Below, piece after piece: positions 43,579 to 54,832 of a stretch of 64,000 nucleotides of DNA. Origin of the DNA: Rhodosporidiobolus odoratus (taxonomy: Eukaryota; Basidiomycota; Microbotryomycetes; Sporidiobolales; Sporidiobolaceae); the NCBI GenBank assembly GCA_034387635.1, contig JAOANU010000025.1, positions 154,001 to 218,000 on the forward strand, written 5' to 3'. Position 1 is the stretch's first letter; every line of letters begins with the position of its first letter. The translations under genes and the position numbers were made by a program. The notes below the pieces were generated by a model, which saw only the letters and a program-made list of their open reading frames with translations, had not been told where the DNA came from and made no database searches.

Positions 43579-45087
43579 TCAGCTCCACCAATACCGGCGC
43601 AGCATGCGGCATCTCGCCATGATCCGCTCCTTCACCTTTTTCAACTCGTCCGAATCCTTGACTTGCGCCCAACTTTTGACGACGTAATTCAGCGCCAGCG
43701 AACGAAGATCGTCATACTTGGCTGCGATCGTAGAGAAGAGCTCGATGACGGCGATGGGCGGGGTGAGTTGGCGACGGAACTCGCGGAGGGAAAGGATGCA
43801 AAGTTGGTCGTTTTCGAGAAGGTGGGCGAGCTGGTAGAGAGACTTGGGGGATACTGGCGGAGGCAGGCAGGGTGTGTGCTCGAAATGTGCCTCTAGCGAG
43901 GATTTGTAGGCGGAGGTATCTTCGGCGGATGTGCGAGATGAGCGAAGGGGGGCGAAGAAGAGATGACCGGTCATGGCGTATGTGAGGAGGGCGAAGTAGG
44001 TTGACCATGCGGCGTCCTTGATGGTGACCTGTCGATAGCGCACGGGGTCGGCTGGGCGCGGCGGAGAAACTCTATGGTTGGAGGAGGATGCAACCTCATC
44101 AATCTCGTCGTCCAGATCATTTCCCTCCTCCCTCGCGCTTTCGCTCGGAGCAGCTGGCACGCCAGCCTCGCGAGGCTCGGCGAGATTTGCACGTTCTGTA
44201 TCGCCACGGCCGTCTAGGAAAGTTACGGCCTCGGAAAAGTCGGAGTCAAGCAAGACTTTATGATACGGAGAGAGGGACTTCAAGAGACTGGCAGACGTCC
44301 ACAGCTCAGCGTTTGCAGCAGGGGAGGCAGGAAAGACCAGTCGCAGGTCGTTTGGCGAGTGGGACAAGGAGAAGGCTGCAGTGCAGAGGATTTAGTCGCT
44401 TGGTCCTGGAGAGAAAGAGCAGACGTCAACGGCGTACCCGCCAAAGCTTGTCTTTCCGCGGTGAGCGCAGCGGACTGCTCGATTTCAGGTAACTTCGTGT
44501 CGAGCGAGTGAACGATGACGGTTTCGAGACGATACCGTTTGCTCCACAGAGCCTCGGCGTTTTCCTCCTTGAGTTTGCTGGCCGAAATTGTGAACGAGCA
44601 CGTCTCGTATCCCTTCTGCTTGTCCGCGAGCTTCTCGCCTGCGGTGAGCGTCTTCTCAACGAGGTTCCAGCTGGAACTGTTGGTCGAGGAGAAAAGGCGA
44701 AGGGAGACGGCCAGGACCGAAACGGACGTGACGCCAGACGTGTCGCGCCAGAGCTGGACTGTGATACTGACGGTATTGACGAAGATTTGCAATGACCACG
44801 GATTGATCGCCATAGACTGTCCAGGGAGGACGGAGCAGAAGCTTTTGGCGGCCATCCCCTTCTTCCGCCTCGCCAGACTGGCATGATCGAGTTCGAGGTC
44901 CACAACGTAGCGATCGCACGCAGGTGTCAAAGAGGAGGCCACGAGCTCGAATGGCTGCGGACTATAACATCTTGCGTGAGCGGGCGATAACAAGCGGAGA
45001 GAACAACGAAACAACCCACAGCTGTATGCTCTTCTCCTGGGATGGGGCCGCAGGAATCTTATCGTCAACAGCGACACCATAGTTCAT
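43579..45087 (-). CDS. BTB/POZ-domain protein, paralogue 2, C-terminus frameshifted
   Basis: Tandem paralogue of the gene at 41.5-43.2 kb, with the same order of parts. The start is ATG 45087 (MNYGVAVDDKIPAAPSQEKS). A MATH-like domain follows (FVNTVSITVQLWRDTSGVTS, TCSFTISASKLKEENAEALW), then PNDLRLVFPASPAANAELWT, LLKSLSPYHKVLLDSDFSEA, an acidic insert (GNDLDDEIDEV), and VRYRQVTIKDAAWSTYFALL. The end reads SLYQLAHLLENDQLCILSLR and WAQVKDSDELKKVKERIM. After ERIM the frame gives ARCRMLRRYWWS-stop (43579). The -1 frame gives GEMPHAAPVLVELMDKLEER and stops at 43541, and this matches paralogue 1 (GGGMVSAVPVLMQLL). One missing G in ATGGCGAG would explain it. The family is sure; whether the gene is intact is not. 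Confidence 0.72.
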
Positions 45088-45517
45088 GGCGATCCGCTGA
45101 ACGGTGCAGTGCTGGCGAGAGGGCGGCGAGGGTGGGTAACAGAAGTACAAATCGGGAGCCAACGACTTAAAGGCCGATACCTATGGCGTACAGGAGGCGG
45201 GGCGCGCCTCACTGAGGTCGTAATGGCACGGCCTCGGCCGACTAGCATGCTAGCCGTTGGGGACAGGCGAAAAAGAGGGAACCTGGGGTTCAAGATATTC
45301 CAGAAGCAGCAGCGAGAAATCGCCGCTTTGAAAGCATTCGTCACCCGTCTCAAGACAAGAAACACACACAGCCTTGCAACCAGCCTTTTGGAGAACAGAA
45401 ATATGCCTCCGCTCTCTCTCGCGTCCGCCGGGTAACGTCCATCTATAACTGTCCAGCTCAACCACTGCACAACCCTCTTCATCTCGCCTCGCTTCCTCCT
45501 CCACAAGGACGCGCCGC
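45088..45517. other. Intergenic, BTB2 promoter / CYT1 3' flank
   Basis: This 430-bp stretch lies between two minus-strand genes. Small frames are open on both strands without motifs. No gene is called. Confidence 0.4.
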
Positions 45518-47045
45518 TTAGTGCTTGGTGGCAGGCGGGTTGTCTGCAGAATTTTCGAGTCAGTACATCATGAACAAGGAGCCTAGGCGATCCAGCGGGA
45601 AAAAAGGACGGCGAAGGGAAAGGGAAAAGAAAACGCACAGACGAGTTTCCGGCTCTTGATCGGCGCCCACTTGAACTTCTTGGTCCAGATCGACAACGCC
45701 AACAATCCCGACAAAATGATAGTCGCCTGCATGCCCATCTTCTTCCTCTGGTCAAGCTCCGGCTCCGATGCCCACGCCAAGAAGGTGACAACGTCCTTGG
45801 CCATCTGCGAAGTCGTCGCCGGGGTACCGTCCTCATACTCGACGAGGCCGTCGTAGAGGACACGGGCCATCGAGATGGCACCGCCGGGGAAGTAGGGGTT
45901 GTAGTTCAAGCCCTCGCGGATCTCAACGCCGGGGGGAGGGTCGACGTAGCCGGTCAGGAGAGCGTAGACGTAGTCCTATGAATGTACAACACGTAAGTAC
46001 AGCACGTGAGGAGACGAGAGAAGATAACGCACAGCACCGCCGTGGCGAGCCTTGGTGATGAGGGAAAGGTCGGGAGGAAGACCACCGGCGTTACCGGCAC
46101 GGGCAGCCTCCTCGTTGGCGTAAGGGCGGGGGAAGTAGTCGGAGAGCTTTCCGGGGCGCTGGAAGTTTTGTCCTTCGGCATCGGGTCCGTCCTCGTATTC
46201 AACCTCCTCTGCCATCGCCTTCGCCTCGTCCACGGTGTGCGAGACACCGACAAGGTTGCGCCACGCAACACGGTCGACGGAGTGGCAGGTAGAGCAGACT
46301 TCGCGATAGACCTGGTAACCGCGGCGGATGCTGGTTAGGAGAAAGTGAAGAAAAGCGTCAATACAAATTGGCGAGGCAATCTTGGGACGGCATTGACGCA
46401 GGAGTCAACCTCGCCACTACACCATAGATAGGCCTCACTGCCCAGTCTCGGGAAGGGCTGAGTGATAACGGGTCAACTTACGAAGAGTGGTCGAAGGTCT
46501 CGAAAGGTCCGTTGTGCGCCCACGGGTAGGCGGCAGGGTGAAGACCGTGGTCGGCAGCCGACTCGGCCTTTGCCTCGCCGAGCAGGGGGTTGCCATACAA
46601 TGCCGAGTACCAGGCGAAGGTACCACCAGAGACGAGGGCAAGAGCGCCGGCGGTGGTGGAGGAAGTTGCGGCGCGGGAGACGGCCGACTGGAGATGCAGA
46701 GGGTGAAGCCGAGGTGGGGATACAGCGTAAGATTGTGCATGAAGGGCAGGCGGAGGAGAGAACGGCGGGAACGGGCGGCGTAGGATTGGGCGCGATGGAG
46801 GGGAGAAGGGGCGTTAAGAGTTACAACACAGTCAGTACGGGGTTCTGAGACGACTCAGACGTCGAGACTTCAATCTCTGCGACGCCTGAAGCCATCGCAT
46901 GACAGCCTAGTGGGTAGAATCGGGAGATTGTAGCGAGATGAGGAAGAGGGCTCACCTGTCCAGCCTTAGTGGAAGCGTTGCGGGAGAACTGAGCTCCCTG
47001 TGCCTGCCTGAGACCAGAACGGAGGAAAGAGAAGCGGCCAGCCAT
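45518..47045 (-). CDS. CYT1: Cytochrome c1, heme protein of complex III
   Basis: Cytochrome c1 of the mitochondrial bc1 complex passes electrons from the Rieske protein to cytochrome c. ATG 47045 gives [20 protein letters not shown], an Arg/Ser-rich presequence. It is followed by [20 protein letters not shown], a likely inner-membrane sorting segment of a bipartite signal. The heme site is [20 protein letters not shown] (C-x-x-C-H). Further conserved stretches are [79 protein letters not shown] and [20 protein letters not shown]. The C-terminal membrane anchor [20 protein letters not shown] and a basic tail ending PPATKH follow. The Met in the AISMAR stretch is the probable second heme ligand. 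Several introns break the gene. It is divergent from KNL1. Confidence 0.95.
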
Positions 47046-47448
47046 GGCAATCTCAGCGGGTGAGGAAGGGGGAGGGGGAGGATGTGGTTCGCCCATCGAC
47101 TTCGAGCCACCAGATTGGCTGCTTCCCTTCATCACTACAACTACTCACCTAAAGAGTCGGTGTGTCTGTGCACGGCTTTCAAGGAACCCATTCTGACAGC
47201 ATCTGCCGAATCAAAACGCTTAGCCAAGGCTGTCTCGCTCTCATAATCGTCGTTTTCTCCTCGCGCTTTTTTTCTGGCCCGATATCTCGTTGTCCCCACT
47301 CTAGAATGGCAAGGTGGCACGGCCGGCTTGTAGCATAGTCTCGCGAGTACCTTATTCTGTCTGATTGGGCAATATGCGCGAGAAGTGAGATCGACGACCT
47401 TGCCCTCCTCACCATCTCGGCTTCCTCCTCGTTCTCCTACTCAATCTC
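47046..47448. promoter_or_regulatory. Divergent promoter, CYT1 / KNL1
   Basis: This 403-bp region separates the start codons of cytochrome c1 (-) and KNL1 (+), so both promoters lie here. I see no clear TATA box or named site. The CYT1 frame remains open with an upstream ATG (about 47135), which would place an unlikely acidic, Pro-rich stretch before the presequence. Confidence 0.4.
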
Positions 47449-50400
47449 ATGGCTGAGAAACCTCGCCCCGCCTTTCGTCCGCAACGGGCGAGAGCCTCTC
47501 TGTCAGCTCTACCTAGCTCAACCTTCCCCTCAGCCCATACAGCTCCCTCGGCAGCCGGCAAAGAGAATGGTTCAACAATTCCCGCCCTCGCCTCCCTCAA
47601 CGTCGACGCGACCTCTACGAAGCGCAAGAAGCGTGCACAAAGCCTAGGAGGTGAAGCTCTCGAAGCAGCGAGGAAGCGCATCAAGGGAATCGAGAGTTTG
47701 CGTAAGGAGGATGCGACTCTCGAACTGAGTCCTGGTAAGATGGAGAGGCGCAAGGCGGTACGTTCTTGTATCCGGCCATTGCAGTCACTGACCCTCAAGA
47801 CGCGTGCTGACGACCCCTTCCGAGCAGGCTCCCCGCCGGTCCATTCTCAAGGCTGTTCCCTCCTTGTTTGACAACAATACCGCACCCATCCCGGCGCGCG
47901 CTTCCCTCGCTAGCCCCGCAGCTTCCATCAGCCACACTACCGACCTCTCCTCTCTTCAGCAAAACACGGAAGCGAACGCGTTTTCTCGTCGTGCTTCTGC
48001 CATTCGTCGTCGTAGTTCCATCGCTCCGCCTACCAACAATTACGATGACAGCGACGCTTCTTCCGACGACGACGGGAGTGACATGGATGTCACGATGGGT
48101 ATGCATACTGCGGCATACGACAAGGATGGGAGGAGATACAGTGTCAGCCACGACCGGAGGGTCAGCTTTGCGTCAGCCGCTCACATTCGGTAAGCCATGC
48201 TTTCCCCAAACACGAGAGCCTACCGATGCTTACCATATGTTTCGCTATGCAGCACGTTTACCCCCGACAAGCCCACCGCAGAAGCTCAAGCACTGGCGAG
48301 TGCTCGGGCGCAAGCCGCTCTTCTCGAAGCTGAGCAGCGGGCTGCCGCTGGCGAAGCTGGCAACGACACCTTCTCAACCAACTCGTCGATGTCCTTCTCC
48401 GACGACGAAGGTGAAGCTGGCGGAGCCGTGCAAGAAGCAGTAGCCGAAGACCCCGATGCATCCCTCGAAATTTCCCGCGAAATGGCGGGGGACTCGAAGT
48501 TGCGATTCGGTGGTCACTTCGCTGGCACGAATGTTCCTACGGATGCACTCGAGCTGCTTCTCGAAGCTGGTGAAGCGGACAATTCGACTTCGACCGCGTC
48601 GGAGGTGGAAGAGGACGGAACGATGGCAATGGATGAGGTGACGGTCGACGGGGTTACTTCGGCATTCCAGCACGCTACTGGCGCCTTCCATCTCAACTCG
48701 CTCAGTCAGCAAGCCAAGAAGGAGGACGAACAGGTGAAGGAGTCCGCAACCGCTGGCTCGTCTTCCGCCATTCCTCCCTCGACAACCGCCGACATCCCGT
48801 CCATCTATCCCTCTCTATCCGGTCACGACAGTATCGCTCCGAAGCCCGTGCAGTTTCAGCTCTTCGGTGCTACTTCCTCTCACCCTGCCGCTGCCGACCC
48901 GCCCGCAGGACCTTCCGCCGCCAAGCCGCGTCCTCGATTCTCGGTGGCTGCCCGCGCGGAGGATGACGAAGACGAGGAGATCATGCGATCGCTTGGTTTC
49001 GCCAAGGGCGGCAAGCCTCGGAAGAGCAGGATCGCCTTCGCTGTGCCTGAAGAAGAGGAGGACCAGTCTAGCGAGGAAAACGAGGAGATGGAGGATGCGA
49101 CCGGTGCGATCGAGGACGCGACGGCACCCTTCGCTACGTCCATTGGTGAGGATGAGACTACCGCTATGGACCTCACGACCGCCGTTGGTGGCGTTCTCTC
49201 CGCCTCTCATCCCGCCTACGAAAGCGAGGGTGGCGAAGAGGGCGACTCGGACGCGGAAGTATCGATGCAGCTTACCAGCCACTTCCATGCCGATCGCACC
49301 GTCGACATGACCTTCGCAACCGAGGCGGGACCTGCATCGGACCCCATGAGCGAGAACGGTATGGACGACATGGATCAAACGGGTACGATGGTCGAGGCTA
49401 CGACTTACGGCGGCATCCTCTCCCAATCACTCCTTTCTCGTCCGTCTCCTGCGCCCGCCCCTTCACCGGCTAGCATCTTTGGTGCATCCGTCGCTCGTCC
49501 TTCCATCGGTAGGCGCAAGAGCTCGCCCTCGAAGCTTCGCTCCGTCTCGCCTGTCGCACAGCGTGCTCTATCGCCGCCCAAGTCGCCGGGACGGGCACTT
49601 CGGGGGTCGACTCCTACCGGAACCAGGGCTTCCACCGCTGCGCCGACCCAATCGCCTTACCGCCGTCACACTCTCGCACCCTCTTCTCCTCATGCCCGTC
49701 GATCTTCTCCACTTCCCTCGCCACGACGGGTCGCGGTATCTCCCGCACCTCAGGAGCCGCAACAGTCCGAGCCGGTCACTGCGTCTCTCCCGCCAAAGAG
49801 TCCTCGCCGTTCCGCTTCTCCGGTCAAGTTTGCCCCGCCTTCGTCTCTCGCTGCCACTGCTCCGCCCAAGTCCCCTCGCCGTCGCTCTGTCTCTCCTCTC
49901 CCTCCTGCAGCCAACTCTAATGTGCAGGCCCGCTCTCGATCGCGTTCCCGTTCGGCTTCTCCCGTCAAGCAGCCTGAATCGGTTCCGTCCGAGCAAGCCA
50001 CTCCCGCCAAAGCCGCCGCAGCTGCCACTTTCAACCCTCGCACACTGGCGCCGCCGCAATCTGCCGGACGTTCTCCGGGAGGCAGTCTGAGCTTGAGGGC
50101 GTTGTTGTCGCAGGATAGTCCGGCGGCTAAGGGGAAGAGGGTGGCGGAGCTCAGGAGCACTGGGACTGAAGGCGAAGAGTCTGAGCTGACAGGGAGCGAG
50201 TTTGACGGAAGCTTCGACAGTGGTGCCGTGCGTTCATCCTTTGTGTCCGCTTTCCCCTTCATTGTACTGACGAGTATGTCGCGTTCCGTCCGAAATAGAA
50301 CGTAACCGCCCCTCCCGCTTCTCTCGATGCGTTCTTTACCGAGACTGGGGTATCTTTCGTCGATGACATCCTTGACCTCGCGGGTGTCGACCTTGCGCAA

Positions 50401-52256
50401 GGTCGGAGGAAGAGTATGGCGCCCGCCGCCGGGATGGAAGAAGAAAAAGGCCGTACGTCTTTCCGAGATATGCTCGCTCTCCTCTAGCATAGCGCTGAGC
50501 TCGTATTGCTTGTTCGTAGCTGCCGGACCTCCGAGCTTCGCCGATATGACGGTCGCTGGAGCTTGCAAGAGTCTCTTCTACCAGCTATACCAATCCGTAC
50601 GTCCCTGACTTTGTAGTAGTTGAACAGCGTGTTTCCTGACCTTTTTTTCCCTTGCAGGACCAACTTCGTCTCCACGAAGGCATCAACGAGGCTCAACAGA
50701 TCTACGCTCAGCACGCCCAGGCAATCCACGATGCTACCGACGCCGACAAGCCGCGAGTGTTCAAAGACTGGGCGAGTGCGACGGACGAGGCCAGAGCTAT
50801 CATGCAGGTACGTTGTCGAGTGCTCACATCTCACCAGAAGATTTGTCACTGACTGCTAGCCTTTCCACCTGCAGAGCCAGTTCCGTCAGATCAAGCTCTA
50901 CTACCTCCTTCAAGGTCAAGTTGAGTGGAAGGAGTGCCGCGGCGAGAACTACCAGCAGATTATCGAGGTCATGGAGCAGAACCTCGAAGGGCTAAAGGAG
51001 GTGAGCGCCAACTGACTACTCATCGAGACCGCACGTAGCTGACAACGTGGGCCTGAGCAGGACCGCGCCAAGCTCGACAACTTCGATGTCAGCAGCGTCA
51101 TCCCTTCGCTGGAAGAACGCCATGCCGCCCTTCAGGCCGACTTGCTTGCCGAGCGTGCGCTTGACGCGGAGCTGTCTTCGTACTCGGAGGAGCAGCTGTT
51201 CCAAATGAACGAGTTGCGTCAGGGGATGGAAGAGCAAGAGTGCGTTCGGTCATCCCTTTGTTCATCGACATGCGCTGCGCTTGCGAGTTGCCGAATGCCT
51301 CCAAACGGTGCTGATACCCCTTTTGTGACCTGCAGGATTGCTCTCAATGGCGACGGCGCTTCGATCACCGGTCTCCGTCCTGCCTTCGACCGCGAACAGC
51401 AGCAGTTGCTATCTTCGCAGACCGAGTTTAACAGGGTCGCCTCCGAAGAAGCTCGCCTCCGCGCCGAGATCGCCGACTACGAAGAACGCCGTCGCGACAA
51501 GCGGACCAAAGCCGACCTCGTGCGTCTCCAAGCCGATTTCGACGCACTTCAGCAGGTGCAAGGTTGGGAGCTCGTGCGATTCTCGGCACAGGAAATTTGC
51601 ATGCGACACTGGGATGAGTTTGAGGTGATCTTCGAGCTGGTGCCAGGGTCGCTCAAGGTCAAGAGGGCCGGGTTTGAGCTCAAGATCGACGGAGGGAGAA
51701 AGAAGGCTAGTCAGCTTGGTGCTCAGGTCACGGCATTCTTGCTGGCGAAGATCCGTGACGAGGTTGAGCGGGTGCTCGCTGACGAAGGGGAGAAGGACGC
51801 TAGGGTGCGCTGCCCGTTTTCGAGGCTGCGAGAAAAAGCTGATTGGCCTCGCGCATCCTGCAGGTTCTCCTTCGTCTCATCTCGTTCCGTTCGACCATTC
51901 TCCGCCATGTCCGCCAAGAGATCGCCCTCACCTCCCTTCGCTACCCCGTCGCTGCTCGCCTCATCACCTCAACCGGCTCGGATCCCGTTCTCGAGCTCGA
52001 CATCGATGTCTTCTGCGCTCGATCTCGCAAAGGCTTCGCCGTCGTCGTTCCTCTCACCGCCGCAGAAGTGATTGACTCACCTTCCGTCGACAACTGGGCA
52101 AGGAGCATCAGCCCGAGTGTCAAGCCTCGATTTGGAGGGAATGTCAACGCGCTGGCTTTGGCTCAGACGGTCAGTGACAGGCTCGAGGGCGGTGACGGAC
52201 GCGGAGCTCTTCTCGATGCGGTGCTATCGGTTGAGGAGGAGTGCGATCATGCTTAG
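47449..52256 (+). CDS. SPC105: KNL1/Spc105/Spc7 outer-kinetochore scaffold
   Basis: KNL1 recruits PP1 and the Bub checkpoint proteins to kinetochores and binds Mis12. ATG 47449 opens a disordered N-terminus with both PP1-docking motifs: RRSILKA, just after the first intron (about 47834), and DRRVSFA (about 48153-48173). MELT-like phospho-motifs follow: MDVT (48083), MDEVT (48630), MDLT (49165), MQLT (49265) and VDMT (about 49301). Two are embedded in a longer repeat ending GG(V/I)LS. A basic Ser/Pro region (RSRSRSRSASPVK) leads to VSFVDDILDLAGVDLAQGRR, the Spc7 signature. Long coiled coils come next (QFRQIKLYYLLQGQVEWKEC, EEARLRAEIADYEERRRDKR). The C-terminal RWD-like region has ILRHVRQEIALTSLRYPVAA and the stop at 52254-52256. 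About 1,450 residues are expected. Confidence 0.9.
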
Positions 52257-53255
52257 GCGGGGACAGTGGAGAGGAGGTGGATTCAAGATACCCGGCTCGC
52301 TTTGTCTACAACCCTTATATTCGTCTTTCTTCCAGTTTCTAGTTTGGTCACTCATCCTTCTTCAGCGCTTCGTGTCAGGCCTACCTTATTTGACCTTGTT
52401 CGCGTTGCGGCAGAAAAGCTACAACGCTAGATTTGGGATGGCGACTCTGCGCCATCCAGTCTGCCCTGTCCGTATTCACCCCATCACCACTTCCTCCCAG
52501 TACGCCGGCGATGACAGCGGCCCTCGATCTTGTGGCGGACGCTGCACTCACAAGAGTACAGTCAGCGTCTGTCTAGACTCGATTCGAGAGGAAAGGGAAG
52601 GGAATCACAGTGACGATCGTGACATCTTGGTCTGGAAAAAGATGGCGATGTGCTTTGCAGCTGGGCGAATCGGTATCAAAACTGTTCAAGTCAACCGTGG
52701 TCAGCTCTCATCTCTGCATAGTTAAACAGCGAAAGAGGCGCACCTTATTTGAAGCAAAGTTGGAAAAGTTGGAGAGGCCGGTAACGAACGACAAGGCGGT
52801 AGTAGTGGAAGGGGGTAGTTCACTGTAATCACACACACCGACTTAGCATCTCTCATCACCAAAGTGAGGAGCAGAAGATGAAAGCGTACCGATTGACTTT
52901 CTTCGTTCCAACTCGCTGCTCGACCTGGCCGCGCAGTCGATGAAGGCAATAGAACGCGCTTTTTCTTCCACCTTCATTCCCACTCTTGCAAGCCCGTGTA
53001 GCCGATAGCTTTCTTCGAGTGCTGCGCCGGAATCCTCGTGTCATGCTGATCGCGAGGAAGCTCACGCTCCGCTGACAAAGGTAGAGAGGAGGCCGCAAAA
53101 GGATGCTTCTGCCTCGCTGACGTGGCGTTGCGCCTCTCGCCAACGATGATGAAGGGCACAGGGCAAGGTTATAGACAGCTTACTCGCTTAACAGACTTAT
53201 CAATCCACTAAGAAAAAGCATTCCTTCTCCCACTCGACCTTCTCAACTCAGACTT
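52257..53255. other. About 1 kb convergent intergenic region, no convincing gene
   Basis: This is the longest gene-free stretch here. It lies between the stop of KNL1 (+) and that of the first SnoaL-like gene (-). A 95-codon ATG frame (52438-52725, +) and minus-strand frames at 52722-53159 have no motif I know, no splice-linked partner exon, and mixed composition. A long 3' UTR or a non-coding RNA could lie here, but nothing in the sequence shows it. Confidence 0.4.
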
Positions 53256-53889
53256 TCAGTACTTGAACCCGAGTTCCTTGACGGCGAAGAGCGTGTGAGC
53301 TGCAACTCATCCAATATGCGTCAGGCCATCGAGGCAAAAGCCGCAAAGGGGTAGCTAAGCTCGCCTGAGTCCGCAAACTCGACACCCTTCTTGACTCTCG
53401 CGGTGCGCGGCTCAAAGTCGAGGAGCACGACGACCTCTTGGTCGAGCTTCTTGCCGTCTTCGGTCCTCATAGCCTATGGCTGAAGAGCGTCAGATGGGCT
53501 TGTATGGGAAGGGAGATGAAGGACGAACGTGAAGCGTAAGCCAGCCGACGAGGGAGTCTTCACTCTGGACCGTCTTGTGGACATCAAAACCCTACGAGTA
53601 TTTCACCAAGTCAGCTTTGACGATAGGAGAACGTCCCCCGAGTACGCCAACAGCCGAAAAAATAGCATACCGAGTACTCCAGCCCCTCCTTGCTCCTCTC
53701 CCACCATCCCACCAACTCTTTGATGCTCAACCTCCCTCCATCGGGCAAGCCAGGAATGGCTTCAATAGCGGACTGAGGGCGCACTTCCCAGATTGCTGAG
53801 TCGGCGAAGTTTTGGCCGATGTCCTGCCAGCGACGAAAGCGGATCTTGTCAAAGACGTCGGAAAGGACTTCGGCGCGAGCGGATTGCAT
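53256..53889 (-). CDS. SnoaL/NTF2-like domain protein, tandem copy A
   Basis: A small protein (estimated 125-130 residues) with the cone-shaped NTF2-like fold. The catalytic or binding role is unknown. ATG 53889 gives MQSARAEVLSDVFDKIRFRR, then GQNFADSAIWEVRPQSAIEA, IPGLPDGGRLSIKELVGWWE and SKEGLEYS. After an intron comes FDVHKTVQSEDSLVGWLTLH, then AMRTEDGKKLDQEVVVLLDF and EPRTARVKKGVEFADSG. The last exon reads HTLFAVKELGFKY with the stop at 53256. The order helix - W-E-x-x-P - beta sheet with acidic strand is typical of SnoaL-like proteins. Copy B lies directly upstream on the same strand and aligns over the full length, including the final L-K/F-K-Y. Confidence 0.72.
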
Positions 53890-54185
53890 GATGGATGGGT
53901 CGTGGAGGTTCGCTGGCGGGAGCAGAGCGGGTAGATGAAAAGGGAGAAGGAAAGAAGAGAAGGCAAGAGGAGTATCTCGGCTTTGGGCCGCAACTCGACC
54001 GCCGAGGGCCGACCCAGCCCGGCGTTTGCACTGCTTTGCATGTACGAGCGCGGAAGCATATTGCACTCTACACAGCAACAGCAGCTCACCGCGCGGGCGC
54101 CTCATGCGAAGACAGCCTACTCTGGTATTTCTGATTCGCCCCATGACCTTCTCAATTCCGTTCCTCCGGTGCTTTCTCAGCCTTT

Positions 54186-54832
54186 CAATACTTCAGCCCA
54201 GCGTCCACAACCTTGCCAAGTTGGGCTGTGTCGAACCAGAATACCTGTGAGCTGGAAGATACTGTGGCAAGGAAGAGAGGGAAACGGACCGCTATCCGTA
54301 AATTCGCGAGCGCTCTTTATCCTAGCAGTGCCCTCCTCAAATTCAAGGGAGAGGACAATCTCTTGCTCGAGGGAATGGTCGCCTTTTGCGAGGGCCTGCG
54401 GAAGAGCGACGGTTGTCAAAGTGTACAAACGAGGCGGGAAGGGCAGATGGGAAGGGACGCACCTGAAGACTAGCGTGCAGGACAAGGGAGTCATTCTGGA
54501 GGACATGACGGTGCGTCTCGAAGCTCTGCAGCGCAAAATACTGACGTCAGACGGACTCCCCCGACACACGATCCAAGTAGAGGGAAGAACTCCAAGCATA
54601 CCTTGTACTCCTTCACGAACCCCTCATCCAGCATCCTCTTCCACCACCCAGCTACTTCTTCTCCCGTAAGCGTCCCGTCCTTTGGCATGGTAGGAATGGC
54701 AGCGACGGCGCTAGGAGGGGGCATTTCCCAGACCGAGTTGTGAGCGAGGTGTTGGCTCAGGGCGGGGATGTCGCTGGCTTCGAGTGAGGTGAAGATGGAG
54801 GTGGGGACGGCGATGCAATCGGTGGTGGTCAT
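54186..54832 (-). CDS. SnoaL/NTF2-like domain protein, tandem copy B
   Basis: Tandem paralogue of copy A with the same exon pattern. ATG 54832 gives MTTTDCIAVPTSIFTSLEAS, then PALSQHLAHNSVWEMPPPSA, AAIPTMPKDGTLTGEEVAGW and WKRMLDEGFVKEYKV. Following exons give NDSLVLHASLQ-like sequence (about 54450-54510), then EIVLSLEFEEGTARIKSARE and FTDSGP. The last exon reads QVFWFDTAQLGKVVDAGLKY with the stop at 54186. The WEMPPPSA and GWW motifs match copy A (WEVRPQSA, GWW). No signal peptide is seen. The function is not inferable from sequence, since SnoaL-like folds serve as cyclases, isomerases and ligand-binding modules. Confidence 0.7.

Noticed and set aside
52438..52725. 95-codon ATG frame in the gap after KNL1
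   Set aside because: There is no recognisable domain, no partner exon and a mixed composition. It is noted as a possibility but not called a gene.
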